From contig JAEWJB010000189.1 of NCBI GenBank assembly GCA_023386795.1, forward strand, positions 1 to 60,997: 60,997 nt of DNA, written 5' to 3'. Under the pieces are notes generated by a model that was given only the letters and a program-made list of their open reading frames with translations, searched no databases and was not told the DNA's origin. Positions 1-10,825 of the stretch are shown here, one piece after another. The stretch comes from Pseudomonadota bacterium. GTDB taxonomy: Bacteria; Pseudomonadota; Gammaproteobacteria; Xanthomonadales; Xanthomonadaceae. Within the stretch, counting starts at the first letter, position 1, and each line of letters starts with the position of its first letter. Position numbers and translations under genes: made by a program.

Positions 1-688
1 CGGCAAGACCGGCGGTACTGCCGATCACCACGGCGCTGGCCGTGCCCGGCGCGGCCACCATCAGCAGCGAGCCGATCGTCGCGGCGAAGGCGGTGCCCGG
101 CGCGCTGCTGCGCGCGAACTCGCCGAAGCGCACCAGCATCTGCGCGCGCACCGCGGCCCGGGCGCGCGACAGCCGCTTGCGCACCGCCGCGTCGCTGAGC
201 CCGAGCAACTGCGCGACCTGCTGCGAGCTCTGGCCTTCGCGGTAATACAGCAGCAGCGTTTCCCGGCTTTCTTCCGGCAGCGCCGAAATCAGTTCTTCCG
301 CGGCGAGTTCCTCTTCGACGCGTTGCAGGTGGTCGGCCGGCGACGGGCCGGGATCGGCGGCCACGCCGATGGCCACCTCGGCCGCCTCGCCCGAAAGCGG
401 GCGATGACGCTGGGTGCGCAGCCAGTCGCGGGCGAGGTTGCGGGTGATCTGTCGTAGCCAGGGCAGGAAGCTGGCGTGGTTGTGCAGGCGCGCCAGTTGC
501 TGCCAGGCGCGCAGGAAGGCTTCCTGCGCGATGTCCTCGCTGGCGGCGACGTCGCGGGTGATCGCCAGGGCGATGGCGGTCACCGTGTTCTGGCAGGCGC
601 CGACGATGCGTCCATAGGCCTGCTGGCAGCCGGCGGCTGCGTTCGGCAGTTCGCGCTGCAGCGTCGTCTCGAGCGTATCGGTGTTCAT
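1..688 (-). CDS. ECF-type RNA polymerase sigma factor (3' end outside window)
   Basis: The reverse strand reads open from an ATG at 688 to the window edge, about 229 codons, starting MNTDTLETTLQRELPNA. Sigma region 2 is visible as ITRDVAASEDIAQEAFLRAW followed by FLPWLRQITRNLARDWLR, and region 4 as a helix-turn-helix containing QSSQQVAQLLGLSDAAVRKR. These are the hallmarks of a sigma-70 family alternative factor that directs core RNA polymerase to a special promoter set. After region 4 the chain continues into a hydrophobic segment rich in Ala, Gly and Val, which is unusual for a soluble sigma factor and suggests a membrane-associated C-terminal extension. AAGGAGCCTGCC lies just upstream of the ATG. 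Its target regulon and any anti-sigma partner are not visible; the next gene downstream is off the window. Confidence 0.85.
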   Translation of the reverse strand, partial: MNTDTLETTLQRELPNAAAGCQQAYGRIVGACQNTVTAIALAITRDVAASEDIAQEAFLRAWQQLARLHNHASFLPWLRQITRNLARDWLRTQRHRPLSGEAAEVAIGVAADPGPSPADHLQRVEEELAAEELISALPEESRETLLLYYREGQSSQQVAQLLGLSDAAVRKRLSRARAAVRAQMLVRFGEFARSSAPGTAFAATIGSLLMVAAPGTASAVVIGSTAGLA

Positions 689-745
689 GGCAGGCTCCTT
701 CCGGGTTCCCTGCCATGACGTCCAGACGGTGCGGATGTGACCGCC

Positions 746-763
746 GGCGGCGGGATCGCCGCC
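746..763 (-). terminator. GC-rich stem-loop after the DUF2007 gene
   Basis: GGCGGCG at 746-752 and CGCCGCC at 757-763 form a perfect 7-bp stem with a 4-base loop, just beyond the stop of the leftward gene that ends at 771. There is no T tract, so it may only be a 3' end-protecting hairpin. Confidence 0.35.
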
Positions 764-770
764 GCGCGGC

Positions 771-1292
771 TCAATGCGCCGGCTGGATGCGCACGCGCGA
801 GGGGTCTTCCTGTTCCTGTGGCTGATCCTGCGGCTGCGGCGCAGCGGCCGGGGCGGCGGGCGCTGCGGCGGGTGCGGGCGCAACCGGTGCGGCCTGCCGG
901 GAGGCGTTATGGCGCAGCATGATGAACAGCGCGATCGCGCCGATCACCAGCAGCAGGCCGATGCGGATGCGCCAGGCCCAATTGCGCGTGCCGGTCTTCG
1001 CTTCCGGGGAATCGGCGAAGGCGTATTCGGCGAACGGCACGTCGCGGCGCGTGGTGTCGAGCAGGCGCGCCTCGCGCAGGAGTTCGCGCGCGCGGGGCTG
1101 GTCGTCCGCGTGCACCACCCACACCGTGGGATGCGCTTGCGGGTTGCCTTCCTCGAGGTAGCTGAACTGTCCGCTGCGGCGGCTGCGGTAGGAGCGGCCG
1201 TTGCTCAGGCGCACGTCGATGCCGGCGTCGCGCAGCAGCTTGGCCACGCCCTCGGCGGTTTCCACGCGTTGACTGCTGAAGATCTTGCGCAT
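771..1292 (-). CDS. DUF2007-like putative signal-transducing membrane protein
   Basis: A 173-residue protein starting MRKIFSSQRVETAEGVAKLL. The N-terminal half has the beta-alpha-beta character of the DUF2007 family (proposed small ligand- or signal-binding proteins). Residues around 110-125 (IRIGLLLVIGAIALFIML) form one membrane segment, followed by an Ala/Pro/Gln-rich tail, so the N-terminal domain should face the cytoplasm with the tail outside, or the reverse. The ATG at 1292 lies two bases after the stop of the thioesterase gene, so the two are almost certainly co-transcribed and translationally coupled. An upstream extension of the frame overlaps the thioesterase and was rejected. Xanthomonad relatives are often labelled pathogenicity-like, which says nothing firm about function. 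Confidence 0.7.
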   Translation of the reverse strand: MRKIFSSQRVETAEGVAKLLRDAGIDVRLSNGRSYRSRRSGQFSYLEEGNPQAHPTVWVVHADDQPRARELLREARLLDTTRRDVPFAEYAFADSPEAKTGTRNWAWRIRIGLLLVIGAIALFIMLRHNASRQAAPVAPAPAAAPAAPAAAPQPQDQPQEQEDPSRVRIQPAH

Positions 1293-1294
1293 GG

Positions 1295-2200
1295 TCAGTC
1301 CTTGGCCGGCACGGTGTGGGCCTGGCCGTCGGGCACGACGCGGATCAGCCCTTCCTGCGAGGTGCTGGCCACCAGCACGCCGTCGCGGGTGAAGAACTGG
1401 CCGCGCGCCAGGCCACGCGAGCCCTGCGCGGTGGGGCTGTCGAGCGAATACAGCAGCCAGTCGTCGGTGCGGAACGGACGGTGGAACCACAGCGCGTGGT
1501 CGAGCGAGGCCATCTGCACCCCGGGCGTGTAGTAGCTGATGCCGTGCGGGAAGGTCGAGGTGCCGAGCAGCTGGAAATCCGAGGCATAGGCGAGCAGGGC
1601 GCGGTGCAGCCCCTGGTCGTCGCCCACCGGGTCGCTCAGGCGCAGCCACATCTGCTGGAACGGGGGACGCTTGGGCGGGTTGAGTTCGTCGCGCGGGAAC
1701 ACGTGGCGGAATTCGAACGGGCCGCCGCGCGAAAGCCAGCGCTGCACCTTCACCGGCAGCTTCTCCAGCACTTCCGGCGCCAGGGGCGGGGTCGGCGCGA
1801 TGTCCTCCGGCTGCGGCACGTCGGGCATGCGCGACTGGTGCTCGGCGCCGTCCTCGTGCTCCTGGAAGGAGGCCGCGCAGAAAAAGATCACCTTGCCGTG
1901 CTGGATCGCGGTGACGCGGCGCACCGAGAAGCTGCCGCCGTCGCGCGTACGGTCCACGTCGTAGACGATGGGCGCTTCGATATTGCCGGCGCGCAGGAAG
2001 TAGGCATGCAGCGAATGCGCCTGGCGGCCGTTCTCCACCGTGGCCTGGGCGGCGGCCAGCGCCTGGCCCAGCACCTGCCCGCCGAACACGTATTTGGTAC
2101 CGATGTCGCGGCTCTGGCCGCGGAACAGGTTGTCCTCCAGCCGCTCCAGCGAGAGCAGGCTGATCAGTTCGGAGACGACGGGTTCGGCGGTGTCGGACAA
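1295..2200 (-). CDS. tesB: Acyl-CoA thioesterase II
   Basis: A 301-residue TesB-family double-hotdog thioesterase that hydrolyses medium- and long-chain acyl-CoA to free acid and CoA in the cytoplasm. The N-terminal hotdog includes KYVFGGQVLGQALAAA; the C-terminal hotdog includes LLAYASDFQLLGTS, whose Asp matches the TesB catalytic Asp, and SRGLARGQFFTRDGVLVAST with the conserved Gln of the active-site network further on (SQEGLIR). Length fits the family (about 286-300). The start is a TTG at 2200; no in-frame ATG exists near the N-terminus, and a TATAAT box 30 bases upstream agrees with this start. It is followed directly by the DUF2007 gene. Confidence 0.93.
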   Translation of the reverse strand: MSDTAEPVVSELISLLSLERLEDNLFRGQSRDIGTKYVFGGQVLGQALAAAQATVENGRQAHSLHAYFLRAGNIEAPIVYDVDRTRDGGSFSVRRVTAIQHGKVIFFCAASFQEHEDGAEHQSRMPDVPQPEDIAPTPPLAPEVLEKLPVKVQRWLSRGGPFEFRHVFPRDELNPPKRPPFQQMWLRLSDPVGDDQGLHRALLAYASDFQLLGTSTFPHGISYYTPGVQMASLDHALWFHRPFRTDDWLLYSLDSPTAQGSRGLARGQFFTRDGVLVASTSQEGLIRVVPDGQAHTVPAKD

Positions 2201-2229
2201 GGTCGGGGCCTGCAGGGCGATAGGCGCCG

Positions 2230-2235
2230 ATTATA
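2230..2235 (-). promoter_or_regulatory. -10 box (CCGCTATAATCG) of tesB
   Basis: On the reverse strand a TATAAT hexamer sits in the context CCGCTATAATCG, 29 bases before the TTG start of tesB. No convincing -35 box is present at 16-18 bp. The same 12-mer recurs before ffh and rpsP. Confidence 0.6.
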
Positions 2236-2262
2236 GCGGGGACGCCCCGTCGGGCCGGGGGC

Positions 2263-3039
2263 TCAGGCCGGTTTGCGCAGGCGCGCGCCCAGCGCCTGCA
2301 GCGCGGCCTGGGCGTCGTCGGTGTACCAGGCCTCGACGAAGCGATCGAGCTGGATCAGTTCCGGCGCCAGCGCCTCGCGCAGGTCGGCGCGGGCGACGTC
2401 GCGGGTGTGCAGCATCGGTTGGCGCGGCAGGCGCAGCAGGTCCTGCAACCAGGCGATGGCGCGCGCCACGACCAGGTCACCATCGACCAGTTCGTCGACC
2501 AGCCCGAACTGCACGGCCTGTTCGGCGGGCACCATCTCGCCGGCGACCAGCAGGCGCTCGGCGCGGTGAGGGCCGACCACGCGGCGCAGCAGGCGCTGGA
2601 TGCCCTCCGGCGCGGCCAGGCCCACCTGCACCTCGTTCAGGCCGATGGCGTACGGGCGGGCGGTATCGACGCTGCGGGCCATGACACGGTAGTCGCAGCA
2701 CAGGGCCAGCACGCAGCCGCCCGCCGGCGCATGGCCGGTGAGCGCGGCAACCACCGGGATGCGGGCTTCGGCCAGCGTCTTGGCGGCACCGAAGAAGGCC
2801 TGCCAGCTGTCGAGCAGCTTGCCCTTGTCGTGCCCGTGCGAGAGCAGGTAGGGCACGTCCAGCCCGCCGGAGAAGATGTGCGGCGCGCCGGAAAGCACGA
2901 TGGCGTGCTTGTCGTCGGCCTGCGCCTGGTTGATCGCGCCGATGAGCTCGCGGCATAGCGCCGTATCCAGCGCATTGGCCGGCGGCCGCGCCAGGCGGAT
3001 CTCGCGGATGTCGGCGTGGTCTTGGATCTCGAGGCTCAT
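2263..3039 (-). CDS. Enoyl-CoA hydratase/isomerase, probably delta3-delta2-enoyl-CoA isomerase
   Basis: A 258-residue crotonase-fold protein. The oxyanion-hole segments are FSGGLDVPYLLSHG (about residues 56-69) and GHAPAGGCVLALCCDYRVMA (about 102-121). The pattern IGLNEVQVGLAAPEG (about 132-146) closely resembles mitochondrial delta3-delta2-enoyl-CoA isomerase, where the Glu of GLNE is the single catalytic acid; here it is Glu136. The second Glu of true hydratases is not at its usual place. I infer an isomerase that moves cis-3 or trans-3 double bonds to trans-2 during unsaturated fatty acid oxidation. The ATG at 3039 follows a good AGGAG; longer forms of the frame overlap the divergent copper chaperone gene and were rejected. 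Confidence 0.85.
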   Translation of the reverse strand: MSLEIQDHADIREIRLARPPANALDTALCRELIGAINQAQADDKHAIVLSGAPHIFSGGLDVPYLLSHGHDKGKLLDSWQAFFGAAKTLAEARIPVVAALTGHAPAGGCVLALCCDYRVMARSVDTARPYAIGLNEVQVGLAAPEGIQRLLRRVVGPHRAERLLVAGEMVPAEQAVQFGLVDELVDGDLVVARAIAWLQDLLRLPRQPMLHTRDVARADLREALAPELIQLDRFVEAWYTDDAQAALQALGARLRKPA

Positions 3040-3062
3040 GACGGGCTCCTGGCGGCTGTGGC

Positions 3063-3068
3063 TATGAT
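3063..3068 (+). promoter_or_regulatory. -10 box of the PCu(A)C gene; leaderless start likely
   Basis: TGGCTATGAT ends at 3068, only seven bases before the ATG at 3076. A transcript starting the usual distance downstream would begin at or next to the A of the start codon, so the mRNA is probably leaderless. No Shine-Dalgarno sequence lies in the gap. Confidence 0.5.
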
Positions 3069-3075
3069 AGTCGGC

Positions 3076-3534
3076 ATGAACACGACCCGCCTGCTGTGCC
3101 TTCTCGCCGTCGCCGCCGGGTTTGCCGCCGCGACGAACGTCCACGCCGCGTCCGCGAAGGCGTGCGTCCCGCAGTTCCGTGATGGCTGGGTGCGTTTGCC
3201 GCCCACGCCCTCGATGCCGATGGCCGCTGGTTTCGGCACCTTCGTCAACGATTGCGCGCAGCCGGCCGCGGTGGCGTCGGCCACCAGCGGCGGGTTCGAT
3301 GACGTCTCCCTGCACGAATCGGTGCAGGTGGACGGCGTGAACCGCATGCGCGAGGTGGGAAAGCTGGCGCTGCCGGCCAAGGGAAAGGTCACGCTCGCGC
3401 CGGGCGGCCTGCACCTGATGCTGATGCAGCCGAAGCAGGCGCTGGCGGAAGGCGCCAGCGTGCCGGTCATCTTCAAGCTCGAAGATGGGCGCAGCATCGA
3501 GGCGACGCTGCAGGTGCGCAAGACCGCGCCGTAA
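3076..3534 (+). CDS. Periplasmic copper chaperone, PCu(A)C family
   Basis: A 152-residue protein starting MNTTRLLCLLAVAAGFAAAT with a cleavable Sec signal peptide (cleavage likely after the HAA motif). The PCu(A)C copper site is visible as a His in the segment LHESVQVDG, a Met in RMREVG and the later GGLHLMLMQP segment. Such proteins bring Cu(I) to the CuA or CuB centre of terminal oxidases in the periplasm. It stands alone, divergent from the isomerase gene by 36 bp. The window also has a copper-dependent bo3-type quinol oxidase 22 kb away, a plausible but unproven client. An ATG at 3064 is an alternative start; 3076 is preferred because of the promoter position. Confidence 0.85.
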   Translation: MNTTRLLCLLAVAAGFAAATNVHAASAKACVPQFRDGWVRLPPTPSMPMAAGFGTFVNDCAQPAAVASATSGGFDDVSLHESVQVDGVNRMREVGKLALPAKGKVTLAPGGLHLMLMQPKQALAEGASVPVIFKLEDGRSIEATLQVRKTAP

Positions 3535-3556
3535 CGGCGCGGTGCGCGGCGAGGCC

Positions 3557-3975
3557 TCAGGTCGAGGCCGCGCGGATGGCCTCAGGCAGCGGCGCGCTCT
3601 TGCCGCTCTGGGTGTCCATCCACACCACCACCACGTTGCCGTCCGAGTACAGCACGCTGTCGTCGGCCTGGTCGACGATGCGATGGCCGATGGTGACGCT
3701 GCTGTTGCCCAGGCGTTCGACGAACAGTTCGACCACGATGTCGTTCGGCCACACGATCGGGCGGCGATAGTTGACGTTGGTCGCCGCGACCACCGGGGCG
3801 ATGCGGTCGCTCATCGACACGCCCGGCACGCCGAGCATCCAGCGCACGCGTGCTTCTTCCAGGTAGGAGATGTACTTGGCGTTGTTGACGTGGCCCATGC
3901 TGTCCATGTCGCGCCAACGCACGCTGATCGGAACGCGGGCGAGGATCTTGTGCGGGGTGCTGCCGGTATCGCTCA

Positions 3976-3976
<1 letters not shown>
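3557..3976 (-). CDS. Acyl-CoA thioesterase, 4HBT/YbgC-like hotdog
   Basis: A 139-residue single hotdog-fold thioesterase. The catalytic signature of the 4-hydroxybenzoyl-CoA thioesterase family is seen as RWRDMDSMGHVNNAKYISYL (about residues 20-39), with the Asp in the catalytic position and the HVNN turn. Substrate is not predictable beyond acyl-CoA (short to medium chain). Its ATG shares one base with the uvrA stop codon (TGATG), so it is translated from the uvrA message; a link with DNA repair is not expected and the arrangement is probably operon packing. Confidence 0.88.
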
Positions 3977-6981
<3,005 letters not shown>

Positions 6982-7135
6982 TCGTTCCTCTGGAGCGAGA
7001 GCTTTCGAGCGGGGGGAGGTGGCCACGGCGGGCCAATAGGGAAGCGTATCGACTGGGGCAGGCAGGGGCAAATCGCCACAAGGGCCATTGTCGCCCGCAC
7101 CGTCTCAGGTCCTGCGACATGGGGGCGGCGCGGGC

Positions 7136-7165
7136 AAAAGACAAAGGGCGCCCTCGCGGGCGCCC
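7136..7165 (-). terminator. Intrinsic terminator downstream of the DUF937-OmpA gene
   Basis: GGGCGCCC at 7146-7153 and again (self-complementary) at 7158-7165 pair around TCGC. On the reverse strand the stem is followed by TTTGTCTTTT, so it ends leftward transcription from the gene ending at 7193. Confidence 0.85.
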
Positions 7166-7192
7166 CGTGTCCGCCGGCGGCGGCCGGCCTGA

Positions 7193-8545
7193 CTACTTCA
7201 GGACGGTGAAGGTCATCCGGCGGTTGCGTGCGCGGCCCTCCTCGGTGGCATTGTCGGCAATCGGCTGCGAGGCCCCGTAGCCCCTGGCCTGCAGGCGGTC
7301 GGCCGGTACGCCTTGGGCCACGAGTGCGGCCACCACCGCCTCGGCGCGGGCGCGCGAAAGCGCCTCGTTGGCCGCCGCATCGCCGCTGTTGTCGCTATGG
7401 CCCCCCACTTCCACGCGCGTGCCCGCCGGCGCGGCGCGAAGGGCCGTGGCCGCCTGGCCGAGCAGGTCGGCGTTGTCGGCGGTGAGCGTGGCCGAACCGC
7501 TGGCGAAACGGATCGTCGACTGGTTCAAGGCCTGCACCAGGTCCTCGGCGCCGAAGCCCGGCTTGAGCGTGGACAGGGCGGCCATCGCCCGGTCCCAAAG
7601 TCCTTCGCTGCGGAAGTCGGGGAAGACGCGGGTGACCTCGTCGCTGAGGCTGAAGCGGGCTGCTTCCGGTAGCGCGCTGCTGTCCAACTGCAGGTGGTAG
7701 CCCTCCAAGGCCAGCTTCACATCGCCCCCTTTCAGGCGCGGCAGCATCTGCACGAGGCGGTCCATCCAGCCTGCGGGCGCCAGGCTGGCGTCGATCCGCA
7801 CCTGCTCGGCGACCTTGTCCGGGCCGAAGACGGCACCCAGGGCTTCGATCAGGCGGTGCTTTTCCTGGGCGCTGGCCAGCTGTCCGGCGACTTCGGCGCG
7901 ATCGCCCCGGGTCTGCAGCGTGATGTTCGGCGGTGGCGCGGTGGCGGGCGCCTGCGCGGGGGCCGCCACCTGCTCGGCGGCGGCCGGCGCGGTGGTGGAG
8001 GCGGGGCGGTTTGGTTGGCAGGCGCGCAGCAACAGCAGCACCGCGATCACCAGTGCGGCCAGCCACAGCAAGCCACGCAGCAGGCGACCGAAGCCACCCC
8101 GGCGCCGCGGTGGTACGGCAGGCGTGGCATCTGCCAGCAGGGTGCGGCCCTGCGCGACCCAGCCCGACACCGAAGCCGGCAACTGCGCCAGCGGCGCTTC
8201 TTGCCCGCCCAGTTGCCGGATCACCCCGGGAAGCAAGGTGCCGATGGCGGCGGCAGCCACCGCCGGACTCAGGCCCAGGCGGCGGGCCAGCGCGCCAAGC
8301 ACGGGCATGCCGAACAGCGTCTCGACCTGGCCGGGCCGCATCGGGTCCGGTTCGCCCGCGCCAGGCGCGCGCCACGTCTGGAGCGCGTCTGCCAGGCCGG
8401 CGCCGCGCAGCCGCTCGATGAAGCCGGCGATGCCGCCGCGGGAGTCATCGAAGACCAGGGCGATGCTGCTGCCCAGCAGCTGCCGGGTCTTGGCGGTATC
8501 AAGGCCGAAGCGGCCGGAAACTTCCTGTATCAGTTGGTCGAACAT
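7193..8545 (-). CDS. DUF937 - membrane anchor - OmpA-type peptidoglycan-binding protein
   Basis: A 450-residue fusion. Residues 1-135 form a DUF937/YidB-like helical domain (MFDQLIQEVSGRFGLDTA, then VLGALARRLGLSPAVAAAAI). Residues 157-174 (LRGLLWLAALVIAVLLLL) are a single membrane helix. A BON-like region follows (RGDRAEVAGQLASAQEKHR), and residues about 335-450 are an OmpA C-terminal domain with RFASGSATLT, the GHSDNSGD segment and the NEALSRARAEAV peptidoglycan-binding motif. The DUF937 part would sit in the cytoplasm and the OmpA part on the cell wall, giving a trans-inner-membrane tether. The ATG at 8545 (MFDQ) is preferred; an in-frame ATG at 8566 is possible. Single-gene unit, own terminator. 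Confidence 0.82.
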   Translation of the reverse strand: MFDQLIQEVSGRFGLDTAKTRQLLGSSIALVFDDSRGGIAGFIERLRGAGLADALQTWRAPGAGEPDPMRPGQVETLFGMPVLGALARRLGLSPAVAAAAIGTLLPGVIRQLGGQEAPLAQLPASVSGWVAQGRTLLADATPAVPPRRRGGFGRLLRGLLWLAALVIAVLLLLRACQPNRPASTTAPAAAEQVAAPAQAPATAPPPNITLQTRGDRAEVAGQLASAQEKHRLIEALGAVFGPDKVAEQVRIDASLAPAGWMDRLVQMLPRLKGGDVKLALEGYHLQLDSSALPEAARFSLSDEVTRVFPDFRSEGLWDRAMAALSTLKPGFGAEDLVQALNQSTIRFASGSATLTADNADLLGQAATALRAAPAGTRVEVGGHSDNSGDAAANEALSRARAEAVVAALVAQGVPADRLQARGYGASQPIADNATEEGRARNRRMTFTVLK

Positions 8546-8743
8546 CGCGGGTGTCAGTCCTCGCATGGCGTCCGGTCGGGGACGCCTGGCCGGCCCGGCG
8601 CACAACGCCCGGCGGGGGCGGATTCTGGGAAGCGGGGCAGTGCGCCCGCCACGCGATTGCTGCATGGGTTGCGCTGCATCGCCCGTCGGCGTTTGCCCGC
8701 GTTCAGCCGGGGGCGGTGGCGCGGTTTCAGGGCAGGGGTGGGT

Positions 8744-8773
8744 TTGACCCGGACGCGGTCGGCGGGCTATCAT
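8744..8773 (+). promoter_or_regulatory. Promoter of rplU-rpmA
   Basis: TTGACC at 8744-8749, an 18-bp spacer and TATCAT at 8768-8773 (context GGGCTATCAT). The leader to the rplU ATG is about 55-60 nt. Confidence 0.65.
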
Positions 8774-8836
8774 CCCGAGTCTGTCCGTCCACGGGGCGGC
8801 AGGCATTCATAGAATAACTACAGAAGAGACACCCAC

Positions 8837-9145
8837 ATGTACGCAGTACTGGTCACCGGCGGTAAGCAATACCGCGTCGCGCAGGGCGAAACGCTCCGCG
8901 TGGAAAAGCTCGATGTCGAAGCCGGCAACGAGATCAAGTTCGACAACATCCTGATGCTCGGCGACAGCGACGGCATCAAGATCGGCGACGCCCTGAAGGG
9001 CGCCTCGGTCACCGCCAAGGTCGTCTCGCACGGCCGCGCGGACAAGGTGCGCATCATCAAGTTCCGTCGCCGCAAGCACCACATGAAGCGCCAGGGTCAT
9101 CGCCAGCACTTCACCGAAATCGAAATCACCGGCATCGCCGGCTAA
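8837..9145 (+). CDS. rplU: 50S ribosomal protein L21
   Basis: A 102-residue L21, matching the bacterial length (103 in E. coli), starting MYAVLVTGGKQYRVAQGE and ending with the rRNA-contacting segment KFRRRKHHMKRQGHRQHFTE. It binds 23S rRNA in the large subunit. AGAAGAGACACCC precedes the ATG. It is first in the conserved rplU-rpmA-obgE order, though a strong terminator separates obgE here. Confidence 0.98.
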   Translation: MYAVLVTGGKQYRVAQGETLRVEKLDVEAGNEIKFDNILMLGDSDGIKIGDALKGASVTAKVVSHGRADKVRIIKFRRRKHHMKRQGHRQHFTEIEITGIAG

Positions 9146-9163
9146 GCCAAAGGAGAATCCGTC

Positions 9164-9421
9164 ATGGCACATAAAAAGGGCGTAGGCTCCTCGCGCAACG
9201 GTCGCGACTCCAACCCGAAGTATCTCGGCGTCAAGATTTTCGGTGGCCAGGCCATCGATGCGGGCAACATCATCGTGCGTCAGCGCGGCACCCAGTTCCA
9301 TCCGGGCGCCGGCGTCGGCCTGGGTCGCGACCACACGCTGTTCGCGCTGGTCGATGGCACCGTTGAGTTCTCGGTCAAGGGCCCGAACAAGCGTCGTACC
9401 GTCAGCGTCGTCCAGGGCTGA
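9164..9421 (+). CDS. rpmA: 50S ribosomal protein L27
   Basis: An 85-residue L27 starting MAHKKGVGSSRNGRDSNPKY, the family signature whose flexible N-terminus reaches the peptidyl-transferase centre. It lies 18 bp after rplU with AAAGGAGAATCCGTC before the ATG, so both are made from one message. Full length. Confidence 0.98.
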   Translation: MAHKKGVGSSRNGRDSNPKYLGVKIFGGQAIDAGNIIVRQRGTQFHPGAGVGLGRDHTLFALVDGTVEFSVKGPNKRRTVSVVQG

Positions 9422-9434
9422 TCACGCCTGTGAC

Positions 9435-9486
9435 GGAGCCCTCCCGGCTCCGCTGACACCAAGCCCCGCTTCGGCGGGGCTTTTGT
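9435..9486 (+). terminator. Double hairpin terminator after rpmA
   Basis: A first hairpin GGAGCC/GGCTCC (9435-9451) is followed by a strong stem AAGCCCCGC-TTCG-GCGGGGCTT at 9461-9482 with a TTTTG tract. It should uncouple rplU-rpmA from obgE. Confidence 0.9.
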
Positions 9487-9594
9487 TTCCGGCGCGCCAC
9501 TTCGCGCGCCCGCACCGGGGATTGCTACAGTCTCCGGCACGCTCGCCGGCCCGTCGGGCCGCGCTACAAATTCCCGCATCCAGTCCCGTATCCC

Positions 9595-10650
9595 ATGAAA
9601 CTCGTAGACGAAGCAGAAATCCAGGTGATTGCCGGCAATGGCGGCAATGGCTGCGTCGGCTTCCGGCGCGAGAAGTTCATCCCGCTGGGCGGGCCGGACG
9701 GCGGTGACGGTGGCAACGGCGGCAGCGTCTGGCTGCAGGCCGACGAAAACCTCAACACGCTGGTCGACTTCCGCCACGAGCGCATCTTCAAGGCGCAGCG
9801 CGGCGAGAACGGCATGGGCCGGCAGATGTACGGCAAGGGCGGCGAGGACCGGGTCATCACCGTGCCGGTCGGCACCGTGGTGATGAATGTCGACACCGAC
9901 GAGGTGATCGGCGACATGACCCGGCATGGCGACCGCCTGCTCGTCGCCAAGGGCGGCAAGGGCGGCCTGGGCAACATGCACTTCAAGAGCTCGACCAACC
10001 GTTCGCCGCGCCAGGCGCTGCCGGGCGAGGAGGGCGAGCAGCGCCTGCTCAAGCTCGAACTCAAGCTGCTGGCCGATGTCGGCCTGCTGGGCTTCCCGAA
10101 CGCCGGCAAGAGCACTTTCATCCGCGCGGTGTCCGCAGCGACGCCGAAGGTGGCCGACTACCCGTTCACCACGCTCTATCCGAACCTGGGCGTGGTCAGC
10201 GTCGAGGCGCATCGCAGCTTCGTCATCGCCGACATCCCGGGGTTGATCGAAGGTGCCGCAGAGGGTGCCGGCCTGGGTGCGCAGTTCCTGCGCCACCTGC
10301 AGCGCACGCGCCTGCTGTTGCACCTGGTCGATGTCTCGCCGATGGAGGGCGGGGTGGAGGGCGTTTCGCCGGCCGAGCAGGTGCGCCTGCTGGAGCGCGA
10401 GCTGGAACGCCACGACCCCGAACTGCTGGCCAAGCCGCGTTGGCTGGTGCTCAACAAGGCCGATCTGATGTTCGAGGACGAGGCCCGTGCCGCCGCCGAA
10501 CAGGTCGTCGCCGAACTGTGCTGGGCCGGTCCGTGGTACCTGGTCTCGGCGCTGGGCCGCGAGGGCACCTGGCCCATCATGAAGGACGTGATGGCGTTCT
10601 TCGACCGCCAGCGCGAGGAAGCCGCCGAGCAGGCTGCCAATGCGTCCTGA
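9595..10650 (+). CDS. obgE: Obg family GTPase, ribosome assembly
   Basis: A 351-residue Obg/CgtA protein. The N-terminal glycine-rich Obg fold is seen in VIAGNGGNGCVGFRREKFIP and GGPDGGDGGNGGSVWL; the GTPase domain has G1 GFPNAGKSTF (about residues 165-174), G3 DIPGLIEG and G4 NKAD. It assists late 50S maturation and links ribosome assembly with growth state. No strong Shine-Dalgarno precedes the ATG; TACAGT at 9526 is a weak -10 candidate of its own. Length is short of the 390-residue E. coli protein because the acidic C-terminal tail is reduced. Confidence 0.96.
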   Translation: MKLVDEAEIQVIAGNGGNGCVGFRREKFIPLGGPDGGDGGNGGSVWLQADENLNTLVDFRHERIFKAQRGENGMGRQMYGKGGEDRVITVPVGTVVMNVDTDEVIGDMTRHGDRLLVAKGGKGGLGNMHFKSSTNRSPRQALPGEEGEQRLLKLELKLLADVGLLGFPNAGKSTFIRAVSAATPKVADYPFTTLYPNLGVVSVEAHRSFVIADIPGLIEGAAEGAGLGAQFLRHLQRTRLLLHLVDVSPMEGGVEGVSPAEQVRLLERELERHDPELLAKPRWLVLNKADLMFEDEARAAAEQVVAELCWAGPWYLVSALGREGTWPIMKDVMAFFDRQREEAAEQAANAS

Positions 10651-10758
10651 GCCCGGGATGGGCGCGGCGGATGCATCCGGGGCCTGCGCGTGGCTGCGCG
10701 CGGGCCGGGCGTATGTACTGCCAGCTCCTTTCGCCGACAGCGCCCACGCGCGGGCAAC

Positions 10759-10785
10759 AAAAAACCCGGCCAAGGCCGGGTTTTT
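10759..10785. terminator. Bidirectional terminator between obgE and rpsT
   Basis: A-tract, CCCGGCC (10765-10771), AA, GGCCGGG (10774-10780), T-tract. It works in both directions for the converging obgE and rpsT. Confidence 0.92.
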
Positions 10786-10825
10786 GCATGACGCCGGGCG
10801 TGTTGCCCCCGGCGTGACTGCCGTA

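Noticed and set aside
1188..1197. GTAGGAGCGG as a third GTAG repeat
   Set aside because: It lies inside the DUF2007 coding region, encodes conserved-looking residues, and has no palindrome around it.
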